Shown here piece after piece: positions 21,988 through 35,960 of a DNA stretch of 64,000 nucleotides. The DNA comes from Craterostigma plantagineum. Taxonomy: Eukaryota > Streptophyta > Magnoliopsida > Lamiales > Linderniaceae. How positions within the stretch are numbered: the stretch's first letter is position 1; every line of letters starts with the position of its first letter. Both the position numbers and the translations under genes were made by a program. Where the stretch lies: positions 4,741,501-4,805,500 of the forward strand of contig JAPQWV010000051.1 in the NCBI GenBank assembly GCA_027422505.1, written 5' to 3'. The notes below the pieces were generated by a model, which saw only the letters and a program-made list of their open reading frames with translations, ran no database searches and was not told where the DNA came from.

Positions 21988-22095
21988 AACGTGCTGAGTT
22001 TACAAAACTACAAGGGTGTTTCGGGTAATAAAAAATGCATGGGGTAGTATGGTGCATTTTCATAAAACCACAAGGGGGTAATAAGCAATTTTGCC
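21988..22095 (-). repeat. MULE right terminal inverted repeat
   Basis: Reverse complement of 7374-7480, ending GCAATTTTGCC at 22095. It faces the GRF-type gene and could drive its minus-strand transcription. Confidence 0.88.
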
Positions 22096-22118
22096 TTATA
22101 TTTTTATATAGGCACACA

Positions 22119-23224
22119 TAGGGGTGAGCATTTAACCCGTCGGACCGCCCCACCCAATCGATCCAACCCAACCCAGACCGCAAGTGTCGGGTTAACAGTT
22201 TGATGGGTTGGTTTGGGTTTCAAAAAGTAAAACCCCATATTTTGCAATCGGGTTTGGTTTTGTATTTTTAAAACCGCATAAAACCGCACCCAACCGCATT
22301 TAAAAATATACAAAAAATTTACTATATATTTATTCTATGTTTCATAAAATAATAGATATAACTCATAATAGTAGCGATGCCAAGAATATTAATTACTATT
22401 AATACAAGAACATCGACTCATCATAACACGTTGCGTAAAGCTAAGCTCTAAATGAATTTTTCATAAAAAAGTGAATTTTTTTATATGTTTATCCAATGCA
22501 ATTCTCCTCCTTTATTCGGACTTGAATCAACAACTATACACTTGAAGTTTATAGAAGGCGAATTAAAATTTTGAAATAAATAATTTTCTTCTTCGAAAGG
22601 GGAATCGATACATGGCCTAATCATAATACATTGCGTAAAGGCTAAGTTCTAAATGATGATTTTTTAAAAGAAATTAAATATTATGTAGTAAAAAATTACG
22701 TGTCTATCCAATGCAACCCTCCTTTATTTGGACTTGAGATCAAGAACTATAGCATTGATGTCCATAGAAGGCAAGTTAAAATTTTAAAATAAAACATTTA
22801 TTTCTTGTAAAGGGAAATTTTTAAATCAAAATGAGGTACATGCTTTAGTTGCTTTACCAAAAGCCGAATGTGAACAAGAAACATGAGCTTCTAATCAAGC
22901 TTCTTATCGGACTTTTATTATCTGTTACTATAATTTATTACTATGATAATAACATTTCTGTATATAAACTTTTATATTTGTAAATAGGTTAATGATATAC
23001 CTTTTTGCTCTATCTATACTTTAGAATATTACCTTAATTGTTATAATAAAAATAAATATTAAAACCGCAAAAACTGCCGCAACCCAACCGCATATAAGCA
23101 AACCGCAATCTATCGGTTAAGATTTTTATGATCGGGTTTGGGGTATATTTTAAAAAATCGCAATACATTGGGTCGGGTTAAATTTTCAATAAAAACCACA
23201 CAAACCGCACCGCGCTCACCCCTA
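22119..23224. mobile_element. Non-autonomous hAT element
   Basis: Ends TAGGGGTGAGC and GCTCACCCCTA are flanked by a perfect 8-bp duplication GGCACACA (22111-22118, 23225-23232), the hAT hallmark. Subterminal regions are rich in AACCGCA and CAACCCAACC motifs on both sides. There is no transposase in its 1.1 kb. It sits directly beside the right end of the MULE. Confidence 0.85.
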
Positions 23225-23296
23225 GGCACACATATCGGGTGTGCAGAAAGTTACTTCTTAATAACGATAGTTCAAGCATTATGGAAATAAAATGAT

Positions 23297-23521
23297 GCCC
23301 CGTTTGGATTACGGATTTTGATTTAAAATCCGAATTTGGCCCAAATCTACCGTTTGGCAATCGAGTGGATTTGGAGTTTGATTTCGGTCAAATCCGATGT
23401 CAAATCGAAACGCTTATTATTTGTAGGATTTTAAAGTCCATGTCAAATGGTCCGTTTTCGAAATCCGAAGTTGATTCGACAATGAGTTTTTCACAAATAA
23501 TAATAATAAATAATAGCAATA

Positions 23522-23567
<46 letters not shown>

Positions 23568-23924
23568 GTGATGGGTAAATGATGAGTCGAGCTGACTCGT
23601 GAGCTCGATGAACCGGCGCGAGCTCGTTACGGGCTAGCGATTAAGCCGGCTCAAGCTCGAGGTCACTCGTAGGTGCTCGAAAGCTCGCAAGACGTTCTAC
23701 GAGTTTGTTTTATTTCATTTTTGTACTTTTTAATCTTTTAATAAAAAGTTAGAAGTCGAGTTCGACGAGCTACTCGAGCGCTTGGGGTCGAATTTCATTT
23801 TGCATTCCGAATTTCGAAATCCTAACGTTTGCCAAACAATGAATTTGGATTTGAAATTAAGATTTTGAAATTCATGATTTCAAATCACGCGATTTCGTTC
23901 AAATACGCCAATCCAAACGCAACC
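23297..23924. mobile_element. TIR element with CGTTTGGATT ends (copy 1)
   Basis: CCCGTTTGGATT at the left and AATCCAAACGCAACC at the right form the inverted ends. Inside are CCGTTTGGCAA/TTGCCAAACAA inverted blocks, an (AAT)n tract (about 23495-23567) and a GAGCTCG-rich segment. A second copy in the opposite orientation is at 41397-41990. Target duplication and superfamily are unclear. Confidence 0.6.
23495..23567. repeat. (AAT)n microsatellite
   Basis: A trinucleotide AAT/ATA run with a few interruptions near its left end, inside the TIR element. Confidence 0.85.
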
Positions 23925-24182
23925 TGAAGGTATTTGGAAGGAAAATATCGATATCTTTCATATAAAACGTTTTAATTGGTTTTTGTTGTTTAGAGAAATA
24001 TAAAGGAACGTCTTGGCTATCATGGAAAAGTCAATATATTTTATATATTTTTAATATCAACCATATATAAAGGCAATATACTTGAAGGCACCGACACAGT
24101 TTTGATATCTACCTTCGGAATATACACTAGTATATTAATCACATTCCGATGTGTGTGTTCCAATACATAAATCTATGAAATA

Positions 24183-24446
24183 CTTCCTCCGTCCCACTTA
24201 TTTCTTCCCATCTTTCTATTTCGGGCGTCCTACATAATTCTTTTCATTTCCATTTTTTGTAAAAAATTATCCCACTAATTAAACTAATTACACCATTGAT
24301 ATTAAAAAAGTCTTCTCGATTTGCGTGTCTACTAATAACTTTTCTCTCTCCATACCTCAAAAGGTGTACTATAATATTAAAATAATGTGATTACTTAATC
24401 TCCGTGCCCACTAATCTTCGAGAAGAATTAAATGGGACGGAGGTAG
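24183..24446. mobile_element. Stowaway-like MITE
   Basis: Ends CTTCCTCCGTCCC and GGGACGGAGGTAG are inverted and flanked by TA (24181-24182, 24447-24448). At 264 bp with no coding sequence, it has the same terminal repeat as the element at the left edge. Confidence 0.85.
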
Positions 24447-24448
24447 TA

Positions 24449-26300
24449 TTATTTTATTTTATAGAGCTATTTTCAATTTCATATGTTTTCTATTTTAGTA
24501 AAGAAATCTTTTAAAATTTTATATAGGGAAAATGATTTTATGGTGATTATGATTAGAATAAATTAAAAAGTTAACGGATGAAATTGTAATTAAACATGAT
24601 AAAATTGACTTACCAAATCGAATAGTTACTCTAATACCTCGCCAATTATGTAATAAAATAATGATAATAATAATAACTAATACTCTTTGCACACTCAAAT
24701 GCGTGTCAGCGTATCCATATGCAGATATATAATATTAAATTTATTTTAATTTAAAATAGGTAATTAAAATGATAATTTTAATTTAATTATGTTATATAAT
24801 TATAAAATTAAGGGCGTAAGAATTAACTAAAAATAGTAACTAACTAATAGATAGTGGTTATTTTTTTAAGTTAAAACATAATTTTTTTTTTTTGTGAAAT
24901 TGACATATGAAGGGCAGTTTATAGCCACCTCCCATGTTTAATAAAATAAAATAATAATAGTATTTATAGCATATGAAATATAGCAATTTAGAGTATTTAA
25001 TTAAGTTGTTTAACAAATAATTTTTAAGTTAAGGACAAATTTGTCATAAATTAAATTACTAAGGGTAAAATAGTAATTAAGCAACTAAGGTAAATTGTAG
25101 ATAATTATGACATCAAATTGACAGTTTTTATTCACCTTAAGCTTTTTTATATACGAGTATAGATAATACAAAGATACATAAATATATATTTATGTATTGT
25201 ATGATATGTTGTATTTCTACATTGCATTGCCGGTTGGGACTACTATATTATCAACTTCGACTCTACTAGAATTCTCAATGATTAATTAAATACGAAAGAA
25301 ATCTTTAAAAAAAATGTGGGATAAAAGTACATCTGGCCCTCGTATTCATTCTTCCCTGCGACTCAGGGAAATTCAAATTGTCCTAAGTTATGAAGAGGCA
25401 TGACATACATTGTATACCCTTAAAATCACGTGCATCTATTAAATAAAATGAATACATTTTGGTTTCATATCAACATCAGATCATGCAAAAGTTAATTCCA
25501 TCCAATTCCCAACTAAGCAAGATAAAGAGTTTGTAAAAAGAAATCCGTGTTAGCATAATGTCAAAAAACGTCAAGCTCAAATTCTAGAAAAATTAAGGTA
25601 TTTCAACTTTAACGGGCCATATTAGACTTGAATTACATTTTGTATCTATTACCATCAGTTCCAGCTTAAAGACTTCCTAGTCTTTTCGACTGAAAGTGAA
25701 CTAATTGGAAAAATATGTACGTTTGTGTATAAAATATTATCGTATACGCATGATACAAAATGGATTGTATTGTCAAGCCTAATATTACACGTAAATATTC
25801 TTAAAACGATATTGCCCAGCTCGCAGTTCATACGGAATATGACTTTTGTTTCCCAAGATACGACAAACGTCTCCTAATAAATAGGAGCATTAAAATTTAC
25901 GAGGCAAATTTACTTACTATACTATGCTTTTCAGACAGTCAAAATAATTTTGGATATGAAATATAATAAACATATTTCAAGCGAGAGAAAGAGAATCCTG
26001 AGTAGAACAAGAAAATGAGCATTCCACTAGAATAAATCTCTTGGCCAAATATACGCCGTACATTTGTAAATTGTTGCTTCTCAACCCATATTTCGACGAG
26101 GTGTTACAACCATTGTATTTTATCTCGATTTAATTTTTCCGACACTTAGCATATGACCATCACGAAAGACATGCCTCATCCATTTAATGCCCTCCCTTCT
26201 TACCCTCTTTAAAAAGACACAAGAATTCCATTGAAATTGTCCCATAAAAAAAAAAAAAAAAAGAAAAAACATAGCAAGCAAGCAATAGGCAACTAAAAAA
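24449..26300. other. AT-rich intergenic region upstream of the glycine-rich protein gene
   Basis: Mostly AT-rich sequence without credible reading frames or terminal repeats. A possible core promoter TTTAAAAAG lies near 26207, about 95 bp before the start codon at 26301, and a poly-A tract is at 26247-26263. Confidence 0.45.
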
Positions 26301-26681
26301 ATGGCAAAGTGGGCTCCTTCGAAAGTCTTCGTCTTCCTCATTTCACTCGTAGCAGCGGCAACAACAACAACGAACAATGCAGCTAGGGTTTTCCCTAAAG
26401 TAGCCAAAAACGAGGGTTTTAGCGATCAGAAGAACTTTGCCTCGTTCGCCGGCCTTGGTGGTTACTTAGGCATCGGCGGCGGTGGCGGTGGTGGTTTGCC
26501 CTTCGCCGGAGTTGGCAGTGGTGGTGGCTTGCCCTTCGCCGGCGGTGGGATAGGAGGAGTCGGTGGGTTGGGTGGCTTCGGGAGTTTTCCGGTGGGTGGA
26601 TTTGGTGGTGGTGGTGGTGGGTTCGTAGGTGGTGGTGGTGGTGGTCTTGGCCTTGGCGGTGGTTCGTCTTCTATTCCTTGA
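26301..26681 (+). CDS. Secreted glycine-rich protein
   Basis: A 126-residue single-exon product. Residues 1-27 form a signal peptide (MAKWAPSKVFVFLISLVAAA, then TTTTNNA). A short polar segment (about 28-50, ARVFPKVAKNEGFSDQKNF) follows, then a Gly-rich C-terminal two-thirds with repeats of the type GGGGGGLPFAG and GGxGG. Plant proteins with a signal peptide and Gly-rich tail are usually cell-wall or apoplastic structural or defence-related proteins. No RNA-recognition motif or cysteine-rich tail is present, so it is not an RNA-binding or Cys-rich GRP class. The start is the only ATG before the signal peptide. A polyadenylation signal AATAAA is at 26722-26727. Confidence 0.85.
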   Translation: MAKWAPSKVFVFLISLVAAATTTTNNAARVFPKVAKNEGFSDQKNFASFAGLGGYLGIGGGGGGGLPFAGVGSGGGLPFAGGGIGGVGGLGGFGSFPVGGFGGGGGGFVGGGGGGLGLGGGSSSIP

Positions 26682-26721
26682 AGTTATATTGTGTTATACG
26701 TCCTATACTTGGCTTTGCTTT

Positions 26722-26727
26722 AATAAA
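26722..26727 (+). terminator. Polyadenylation signal of the glycine-rich protein gene
   Basis: AATAAA about 40 bp past the stop codon; a second AATAAAT lies at about 26815. Confidence 0.5.
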
Positions 26728-27130
26728 GTCTTTGCTAATCTACATCTTTTGTCCAAGGTTGTGTTGTTTTCATCTTCTTTGTAATATGGCCATCTTGTTG
26801 GTTATGCTTTTTCAATAAATATTGAAAATATTGTCTTACTTGACAAATTATGACACATGAAATAATATAAGTTAAACTGCACGAAATTAAATTGGTTTAC
26901 ATACCAGCATAAGTAGGACAATGTATACGCATGTCACTTGTCATAATTTGAGTAGAGACTTGGATTTATACCAAATGGATAGATAAGAGTATCTTTTGAA
27001 ATTTCTAATAAAACTTCAAATAATAACGTGATCATCCATCAATGTCGTAACATAACTCAAATCATAAATCATCATCATAAGAAGTAAAAAGCTTGAGAAG
27101 GAATTTTTCAGACAAACCTTAGTCCAAATG
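26728..27130. other. 3' region between convergent genes
   Basis: It lies between the glycine-rich protein gene (+) and RPT2 (-) and holds the 3' untranslated sequences of both. No further feature is seen. Confidence 0.5.
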
Positions 27131-29429
<2,299 letters not shown>

Positions 29430-30568
29430 GGTGGTGGTGGTTCGGAATTAGGGCTGGGATTTGGGAATTAAGTGCTCGTTTACCAACAAATTGTGATTGG
29501 GAAGCGAAGAATGGTAAAAATTGAAAGAGCTGTCTTGAAGAGGAAGACAAGTGTCTGACCCGACCCGAATAACGGGTTAAAAACTGTGGTTCGGTTCTGG
29601 CTAGCACCGCCGACCCGGAATGATAATATTTGGTACTTTCCATTTTTAGTCTGATTGAATTTTGTAGCCTACTACATTTGCATAACAATATGAAATTAGG
29701 TGTATCTACAATTAAATACCCAAAGTTATAAGTTCAGTATCCTATCGAAAAATTTTATATATATGTACCTAGTATAATAAAATCTTTACACATAATTACC
29801 CGATTGGTTTTTAGTATCATTTTACCATATGTATCATACTCTTCGAAGTGTCATAGGTTGGTATAAACCGTACGTTTGGTCTGTCAATTAAAATGAAAAT
29901 AATAAATTAAAAAAATCACTCACTACAATGTATTTTTTATATTGTTATATTTATCCTTCTATTTTTAGTAATTATAATAGTTAATAAATACACTTATATA
30001 TTACATATCACACATGTATGAGTGTGCAGAGGAGGCTAGTGTATTTCGCGCAACACAGCAGGTGTTTATGTGGAACCTAATTCTCGTATATGTTGTTCTA
30101 TATCTCTGTAAATGTAACGTGCATTTTTTTAACTTATTATGTACTAAAATACGTTTCCTATGATATATCTAAATTATTAATATGATGAACCTTCACCCCA
30201 GTAGGTACGTATCTATGTCTAAAAATATTATTCAATTACGTACCGACACATGAAAAAATTCTTACAGATTAGTTTTTTTTTTTTTTTAATACCGTTGGGT
30301 ACTTAACTGTAAACTTCCCATAAACGTTCATTACATATCATAAAACCTTTTCTTACACTTTTTGTACAACTCCGCCGACAAAAAAGTTCATTACTAACAC
30401 TTAAACAACTAAGACAAAAAAAAAAAAAAAAAAAAAAAGCCTCATCATCCTTTCCTGAAAACACAACAAAATAAGCCCACACACAACTAAAAACTTGCGG
30501 ACATCTTTTCTAAGGAGAGGGCTCTCACTACACTACATGTGCTGAACTCATTCTTACAAACTGTTTTC
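29430..30568. other. Intergenic region: RPT2 promoter and YUC 3' flank
   Basis: It contains the upstream region of RPT2 and the downstream region of the YUCCA gene, both on the minus strand. AT-rich with poly-A/T tracts (about 30272-30289, 30417-30438). No gene is recognised. Confidence 0.5.
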
Positions 30569-32455
30569 TTAGTAGAAGGTAGAAATACATCTTCTATGTG
30601 TAGGAACCTTCTGCTTCTTCCTCTTCAACTCTTCCTTCCAAACTCTCCCAATATCCTCAGCTATCTTCACAGCATCAGCAGATGCCCCTAAAAGCCCTTT
30701 CCTCGTAAACCCTACCGCGTAAAGCCCGTCCCTCCCTTTCCAACCATTCGGGAAAGGGCTTCTCGGGAAACCCTTCTCCGAAAAGAACTTGCTTTCCTGT
30801 AATAACATTCACCAAAAATAAGAAATCCATTATTACATGAACTCCCAAGAAAAAATTAGACTTCTTACATTAAAAAAAAAAAAAAAAAAAAAACTTTGAG
30901 ATCCCACAAACAATGGATGGTCTGATTTCTTAATTCATACCCATCAGAAGATTCAATGAATCTTAGGTGTGGATCTAAGTGGGTTTAAAATCAGACACAT
31001 TAAAAGATTCAGTGAATCTTTAATAGCATCCTAAAAGGTGGATTTAAACTCATACTCGTTTGAAGATGCAATTGGGTCTTTAAAAGACGTGGTGGATCCA
31101 AGTGGGATTTTTTTTTTTTTTTTCGAAGATCTAAGCGGGTTTAAAATCAGAGACATTAAAAAATTTAGTGAATCTTTAATTTAATAGCATCCTAAAAAGG
31201 CATTTGCCAAGTAGATTTTAAACACATACTCATTTGAAGATGAAATTTGGGTCCTTAAATGATCATTTCTAACATCCCTAACAAAAACTGAAGAAACAGT
31301 TTTTCTTTTCTCACCTGAAGCCAGTAAGGAACATTGCTCTTATATCCCGTGGCAAGAACGACAGAATCGATTTCGATTCTCTCGCCGTTTACGAGCTCCA
31401 CCGATTTGCAAACGAATCGATTTATCGCGGGAACTATTCGAATCTCTTTCGATCTGATCTTTGCCAGCGCGCCGACGTCTAAGACGGGCGTTTTCCCGTG
31501 CGTGTTCTTGAGCTCTAACGGTCCTAAAATTGGCCTTTTTAGACCGTACTTTTCGACATTACCGAGGATTAGCCATGCAAGAATTAGCATTATCTTGTCC
31601 ACTAGCCATAAAGGAAGCCATTTTAGCAGTAAAACTGCCAATTCGAAGGTCGATTTGCCCAATACTTCTCTGGGCAAAAGGTGGACCTGAAAAAAAATAA
31701 GATAAATTTTTCAGATTCGAACAAAAAGATTCGATTTTTAAGGTTTTTGTGAATTGGGATTTACTATTGTTACTTACGGAGCTTCGGACAACCATTGAAG
31801 GCTTAGCTTCGTAATTGCAGAGGTCGAGGGAGACTTCCATGCCCGAATTGCCACAGCCCACGACGAGGACATTCTTTCCGGCGTATTTCTCGCCGGACTT
31901 GTAATCGCCGGCGTGGACGACCTCGCCGGAGAAGTCCTCCAGCCCAGGGATCTCGGGCACGACCTTCTCGGCGTTCTCGCCGGTGGCGACGACGAGCCAC
32001 TGGCACACGTACTCAACCTTGTCGCCGGCGCCGCCGTTCTTCGCTGTCTGAACCCTCCAAGAACGGCACGCGCCGTCGTACCTGGCGGACTCCACCGTCT
32101 CGTTGAACTGAGGGCTGACGGCGAAGTGGTCGGCGTAGGATTCCAAGTAGTCGACGAACTGCTTCTTGGTTGGGTATTCGGGGTATTCGTCGGGGAAGGG
32201 GTAATTTGGTAATTGACAGAACTGTTTTGGGAGGTGAAGCTTAAGTCGATCGTAGGTTTTTTTCTGCCATAGCGAAGCTATGCAGTCTTCTCTCTCTAGT
32301 ATTACGAAGGGTACGCCTTGCTGCTTTAGGCCCGCCGCGACGGCGAGGCCCGACGGGCCTGCGCCGACGATGACTGGCCCGCTGACCCAAACGCACCGGC
32401 GAGGGAATGCGCCGTCGGCGGCGGTGATGTTGATGTCGTCGGCGAAGTTAAACAT
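30569..32455 (-). CDS. YUCCA flavin monooxygenase (YUC8/9-like), auxin biosynthesis
   Basis: Three exons, 31778-32455, 31315-31686 and 30569-30796, all phase 0 with GT-AG introns, give 425 residues. YUCCA enzymes convert indole-3-pyruvate to indole-3-acetic acid using FAD, NADPH and O2. Motifs seen: FAD-binding GAGPSG (31-36), FMO signature [11 protein letters not shown] (175-185), NADPH-binding GCGNSG (200-205) and the C-terminal ATG motif [12 protein letters not shown]. Blocks such as [24 protein letters not shown] and the RRCIS end resemble the Arabidopsis YUC8/YUC9 clade more than YUC1/4 or YUC2/6. The ATG at 32453-32455 is followed by FNFADD and the frame is intact. A TATA box lies 155 bp upstream. 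Exons are GC-rich against an AT-rich background. Confidence 0.93.
30960..31260. repeat. Tandem duplication inside YUC intron 2
   Basis: Two copies of a roughly 150-bp unit (about 30972-31110 and 31128-31260) share GGGTTTAAAATCAGA.ACATTAAAA, GTGAATCTTTAAT, AGCATCCTAAAA and CATACTC.TTTGAAGATG blocks. A T-tract near 31110 separates them. Confidence 0.75.
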
Positions 32456-32610
32456 TCTTCTTTTTGTAATATTGAGTATAGTGTTTTGAATTGTGAGATT
32501 ATTGCAAGGAGAAAGTGTTATGTTTGTTTGAATCGAATGTTGTTTTGGGAGTTTTTGTATAATGTGTTGGTTGGTTTTGTAATGAATTGGAACATTGAGG
32601 TTTTTGTGGG

Positions 32611-32619
32611 TTTATATAG
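32611..32619 (-). promoter_or_regulatory. TATA box of the YUCCA gene
   Basis: CTATATAAA on the minus strand, about 155 bp upstream of the start codon, suits a leader of about 120 bp. Confidence 0.55.
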
Positions 32620-32734
32620 AGTGAAGTTTGAGGGGTTGCATGTGATTTGAAAGAGTGGTAATTAATTTGAATTTGATGAGAGTCAAATCATAGATGGGGT
32701 TTTATTTAGTATGTCGGTTTTTATTATGGAAATT

Positions 32735-33005
32735 TTCATTTGAGGCCCCCTCAAAATTTCACTTAAGATTCAGGCCATGTCAAGAAAAAATTAATTTTAA
32801 GGACACGATTTATGCATTACCACTTTATTTTTCTGCAGAACAACAAAACAACCATTTTATACCAGTTCATATACATTTTATAACACTTTTTAATATTTAG
32901 ATCCTTATCTCAAAATTTTACAGAATTTGGATCCTTTACACAACAGTTTTTTTTTTCTAAAAGGCCTGAAATCAATTTTAAACTTTAAAGGATTTGAATT
33001 TAATA
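32735..33005. repeat. Dispersed repeat family (copy 1 of 3)
   Basis: It shares the order TTTTCATTTGAGGCCCCC, AATTTTAAGGAC, ACCACTTTATT.TTCTGCAG and TATACCAGTTCATATA, then a GGCCTGAAATC end, with 56515-56900 and more weakly with 56050-56360. The ends look inverted (CATTT.AGGCCC and GGGCCTGAA). Class unknown. Confidence 0.55.
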
Positions 33006-34876
33006 TACCCTTTTTATAATTTTTTCGTTGGTGGGGTAGGCAAAGGCCTATTTATTATAGGATGTATGTTTAGTTGTCCGTGTAAGATATGTAACACAAT
33101 TTTATCTCAAGATTATAATCTTGATTTGTACATGAATAATATGTTCACTTTGTCATTTTAACCTCACTATATGTTGTTATTAACTTTTGTCTCAACATTA
33201 TTTGCGAATTTATAAAAGTAGCCTTATTTCATCAATATATAGTTTACAAAATAATTATTCTTATTTAATATCGAAAATTATAAGATATGGATATCAATTT
33301 GATCATCATGAAATAAGGAATAAATTAGCATTGTTTATTTATGTTTACCATATAAACTATATGAAATAAAAATAATTTTATGATTTGATGGAATGAGATG
33401 GTCTTTTTACATTTAATAGGGGTTGGATAACTTATTTTACCTCGGTCGATGGAATAAACTGTATCGGATTTGTTAGATAATAATAGCGGGCCGATCTATT
33501 ATAGCGGGTCCTAAATCCTAAATTTTATTTACAGTGAACACTATTAGATGTGATAATATTAGCTTTCTTAGTTTATGCAATCAAGTAAGCTAGTTTTTAG
33601 CTTTTGGGAATTTCGATTATTTTATAATTGGCATTAAAGATGGATTGATGGCAGTCATGATCATACTTAGGCGGCACGCTGATTTATCGCTTCGAGGTTT
33701 CGTTCATACCTTATGCTTATTGTTTAATTGTATACTCTTATGTGTATTATTTTATTTATTTACATCTAGAGGCTATATTTCGCGTGACGTGGTTTCTTCC
33801 TTATTAGTTTACATCTTATATGATATTTGCACAAAGAAAAGTTAGTTTGTCACAAATTATATCAACTTCATGTTTGTTCGCGAGTGATGTCAAACAAGCA
33901 AAACTAAAGAATGCATACAATATGATAGTCCTAACAATAACAAAAATTAAGAAAGTTTAAATTAATTTAATCCATATTACAATATGCATTTTTTGATAAT
34001 GATCATAGTTTTTTTTTTAGGCGACACGCGTCGATATAGTAAAGGATTATTATCTTTTTCATGATCATATGCTAACACGATGAAATATAATCGGATAGGG
34101 CTTAGACTCTAAATTACATGTATGTTAATGATAGGTCGATTGTATTATACTTGCACCGTTTCTCTTCTTTTCATGACCACCTATGAACTTGTTTAAATAA
34201 TACGTTTGAGGTTTTCATGGATATTCTCTATACCTTTTATACTTCTTTTTTTCAGTGAGGGTATCAAACCCAATTATAAGGTTTTTTTATTGATTTATTT
34301 AAATTTTAAATCATGATTAGAGTGAAGAGTCCGAGTTGTATTCTTTTGATACAATATCAACTTTTGAAGCTAATGCATGCTCTACACAGCTAGAAGCCAG
34401 CTAGTTTGGATAATGAGTTGTGAAATGGGATTAAATTTAATTCCCCAATGTAATATAGTTTTCCTAATATTGCCTTTTTTGGCTATTTATTTAATTTCCT
34501 CTTTATATGGTCGGCTGTACTATATGATTTTCTTATCAAAAAAAGATGATAATTTCGATCACGCGTTATGGCAGCACTTGACCTTGAGATATTTAATGTA
34601 TTTTTAAGGGAAATTTCATTCAATAATATCAAATGCACAAATAATTGTGGAACAGTAAAAATAAAAACTATCGAAGAATGAGAGGGACGAAACAGGGATA
34701 CATTTACTAATATTGTTACATGTGTTATATATACTATATATATATGGGGGGAGAGGGTTCTAAATATAATAATTTATTAATGAACTACGAACTTATCATA
34801 ATTATGATTTATTTTTGTATGCCAAATAAAATAAATTTGAACCTATAGATAGAATTCGTATATTTATGTTGTCGTG

Positions 34877-34880
<4 letters not shown>

Positions 34881-34911
<31 letters not shown>
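34881..34911. repeat. (AT)n microsatellite
   Basis: An uninterrupted AT dinucleotide run. Confidence 0.85.
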
Positions 34912-34912
<1 letters not shown>

Positions 34913-35103
34913 CGAAAAGAATAAACTAATTTAATTACCGCTCGAGTTTAGTGAGTGAGTGGTGAGAACCTTCGTAGCAATTACCTTGTCCGAATGTTTG
35001 ACACATTCGCTGAACTTATATAGTAATAAAGTTTGTTATTAAATAAATAAGCTTTTTATGTTTCCTATTAATACTTTGATAAATGCCACGAAAAGGTTTG
35101 GAT

Positions 35104-35843
35104 CAGTGTTTTTAAAAGCGTTGGGATGCGCGCTTCGTAGCGCACGAACGCGTATATTGTTTTCAAAACGCGACAAGGCGCATTTTATTTAGCGTATATT
35201 TTATTTTTTAGTTTTCTATTTATTTTATCATTTTTCCGGTCAAAAAGCGCCTAATTTGACTGACTTTAGTTCTTTGCTCGACCTAACACGTGGAGTTTAG
35301 CGCCTAGGATAGCTTGTCAGTCACGTGTATGTTGAGTGGAGTGGTGACGAAGGTTCTGAAATAGTACACAACTTAAACTTTTTATATATATATATAGTGG
35401 AGGGAGATATTATCATTATCTTATTTATTTAATGCTTTTTCAAGTTATTTTTTTTTATCTATTGATAAATATTTTATTTCTTCTGTCATTTATAAAAAAT
35501 CGAGTTAATGAAAAGCAAAAGATTTAGAGTAAAGTGAATTAAATATATTATAGGAGATATAAAAACTTTTAATATATCATTTATACATATTTAAGTTTTA
35601 GATTTTAATCAATTATTTATATCTAATTTCATTGAATTTTTTGAAAAAAATATCGGTTATTTAGTCTCATAACTACAATAATGATATAAAAAGTGATCAT
35701 ATTTATATTTATTATATATTATATATTTTTTTGTATTATATCTAGCTTATCCGAAATACTCACGCAATGCGCTACGCTATTTACGCTACGCGCTACCGAC
35801 CCCAAAACGCGACACTCTGCGCTTTGCGCTTTTTAAAACATTG
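35104..35843. mobile_element. Non-autonomous hAT element
   Basis: Ends CAGTGTTTTTAAAAGCG and CGCTTTTTAAAACATTG are inverted and flanked by a perfect 8-bp duplication GTTTGGAT (35096-35103, 35844-35851). CAGTG ends and 8-bp duplications are hAT features. Subterminal GCGC-rich motifs (GCGCGCTTCGTAGCGC; CGCTACGCGCTA) occur at both ends. No coding sequence. Confidence 0.83.
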
Positions 35844-35960
35844 GTTTGGATGGGTTTTTTAATTGACTTATCTTATGACGTGGCTAATATGATTTAGGCT
35901 TCGTATAATCAACCATGAGGAATAATCATCGCTATATTTATTAATTGCTAGTAACCCGTG

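Larger units (their letters stand above)
7374..22095 (+). mobile_element. Mutator-like element (MULE) with nested insertions
   Basis: Terminal inverted repeats of about 105 bp begin GGCAAATTGC at 7374 and end GCAATTTTGCC at 22095. They are flanked by TTATATTTA (7365-7373) and TTATATTTT (22096-22104), a 9-bp target duplication with one mismatch. Inside are a degraded mudrA-like transposase (+) and a GRF-type zinc-finger gene (-), convergent. The 14.7-kb span is inflated by a retroelement fragment (about 10441-12301) and a solo LTR (13436-21381) that itself contains a Copia. Removing these leaves about 4.9 kb, a normal size for an autonomous MULE. Confidence 0.88.
32456..35095. other. Intergenic region upstream of the YUCCA gene
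   Basis: It contains the YUC promoter, one copy of a dispersed repeat (32735-33005), a long AT-rich stretch and an (AT)n tract. No credible coding sequence; the short open frames are AT-rich and lack homology I can recognise. Confidence 0.5.

Noticed and set aside
23297..23924. Assignment of the CGTTTGGATT-ended element to hAT or Harbinger
   Set aside because: No convincing 8-bp or 3-bp target duplication at either copy, so no superfamily is claimed.
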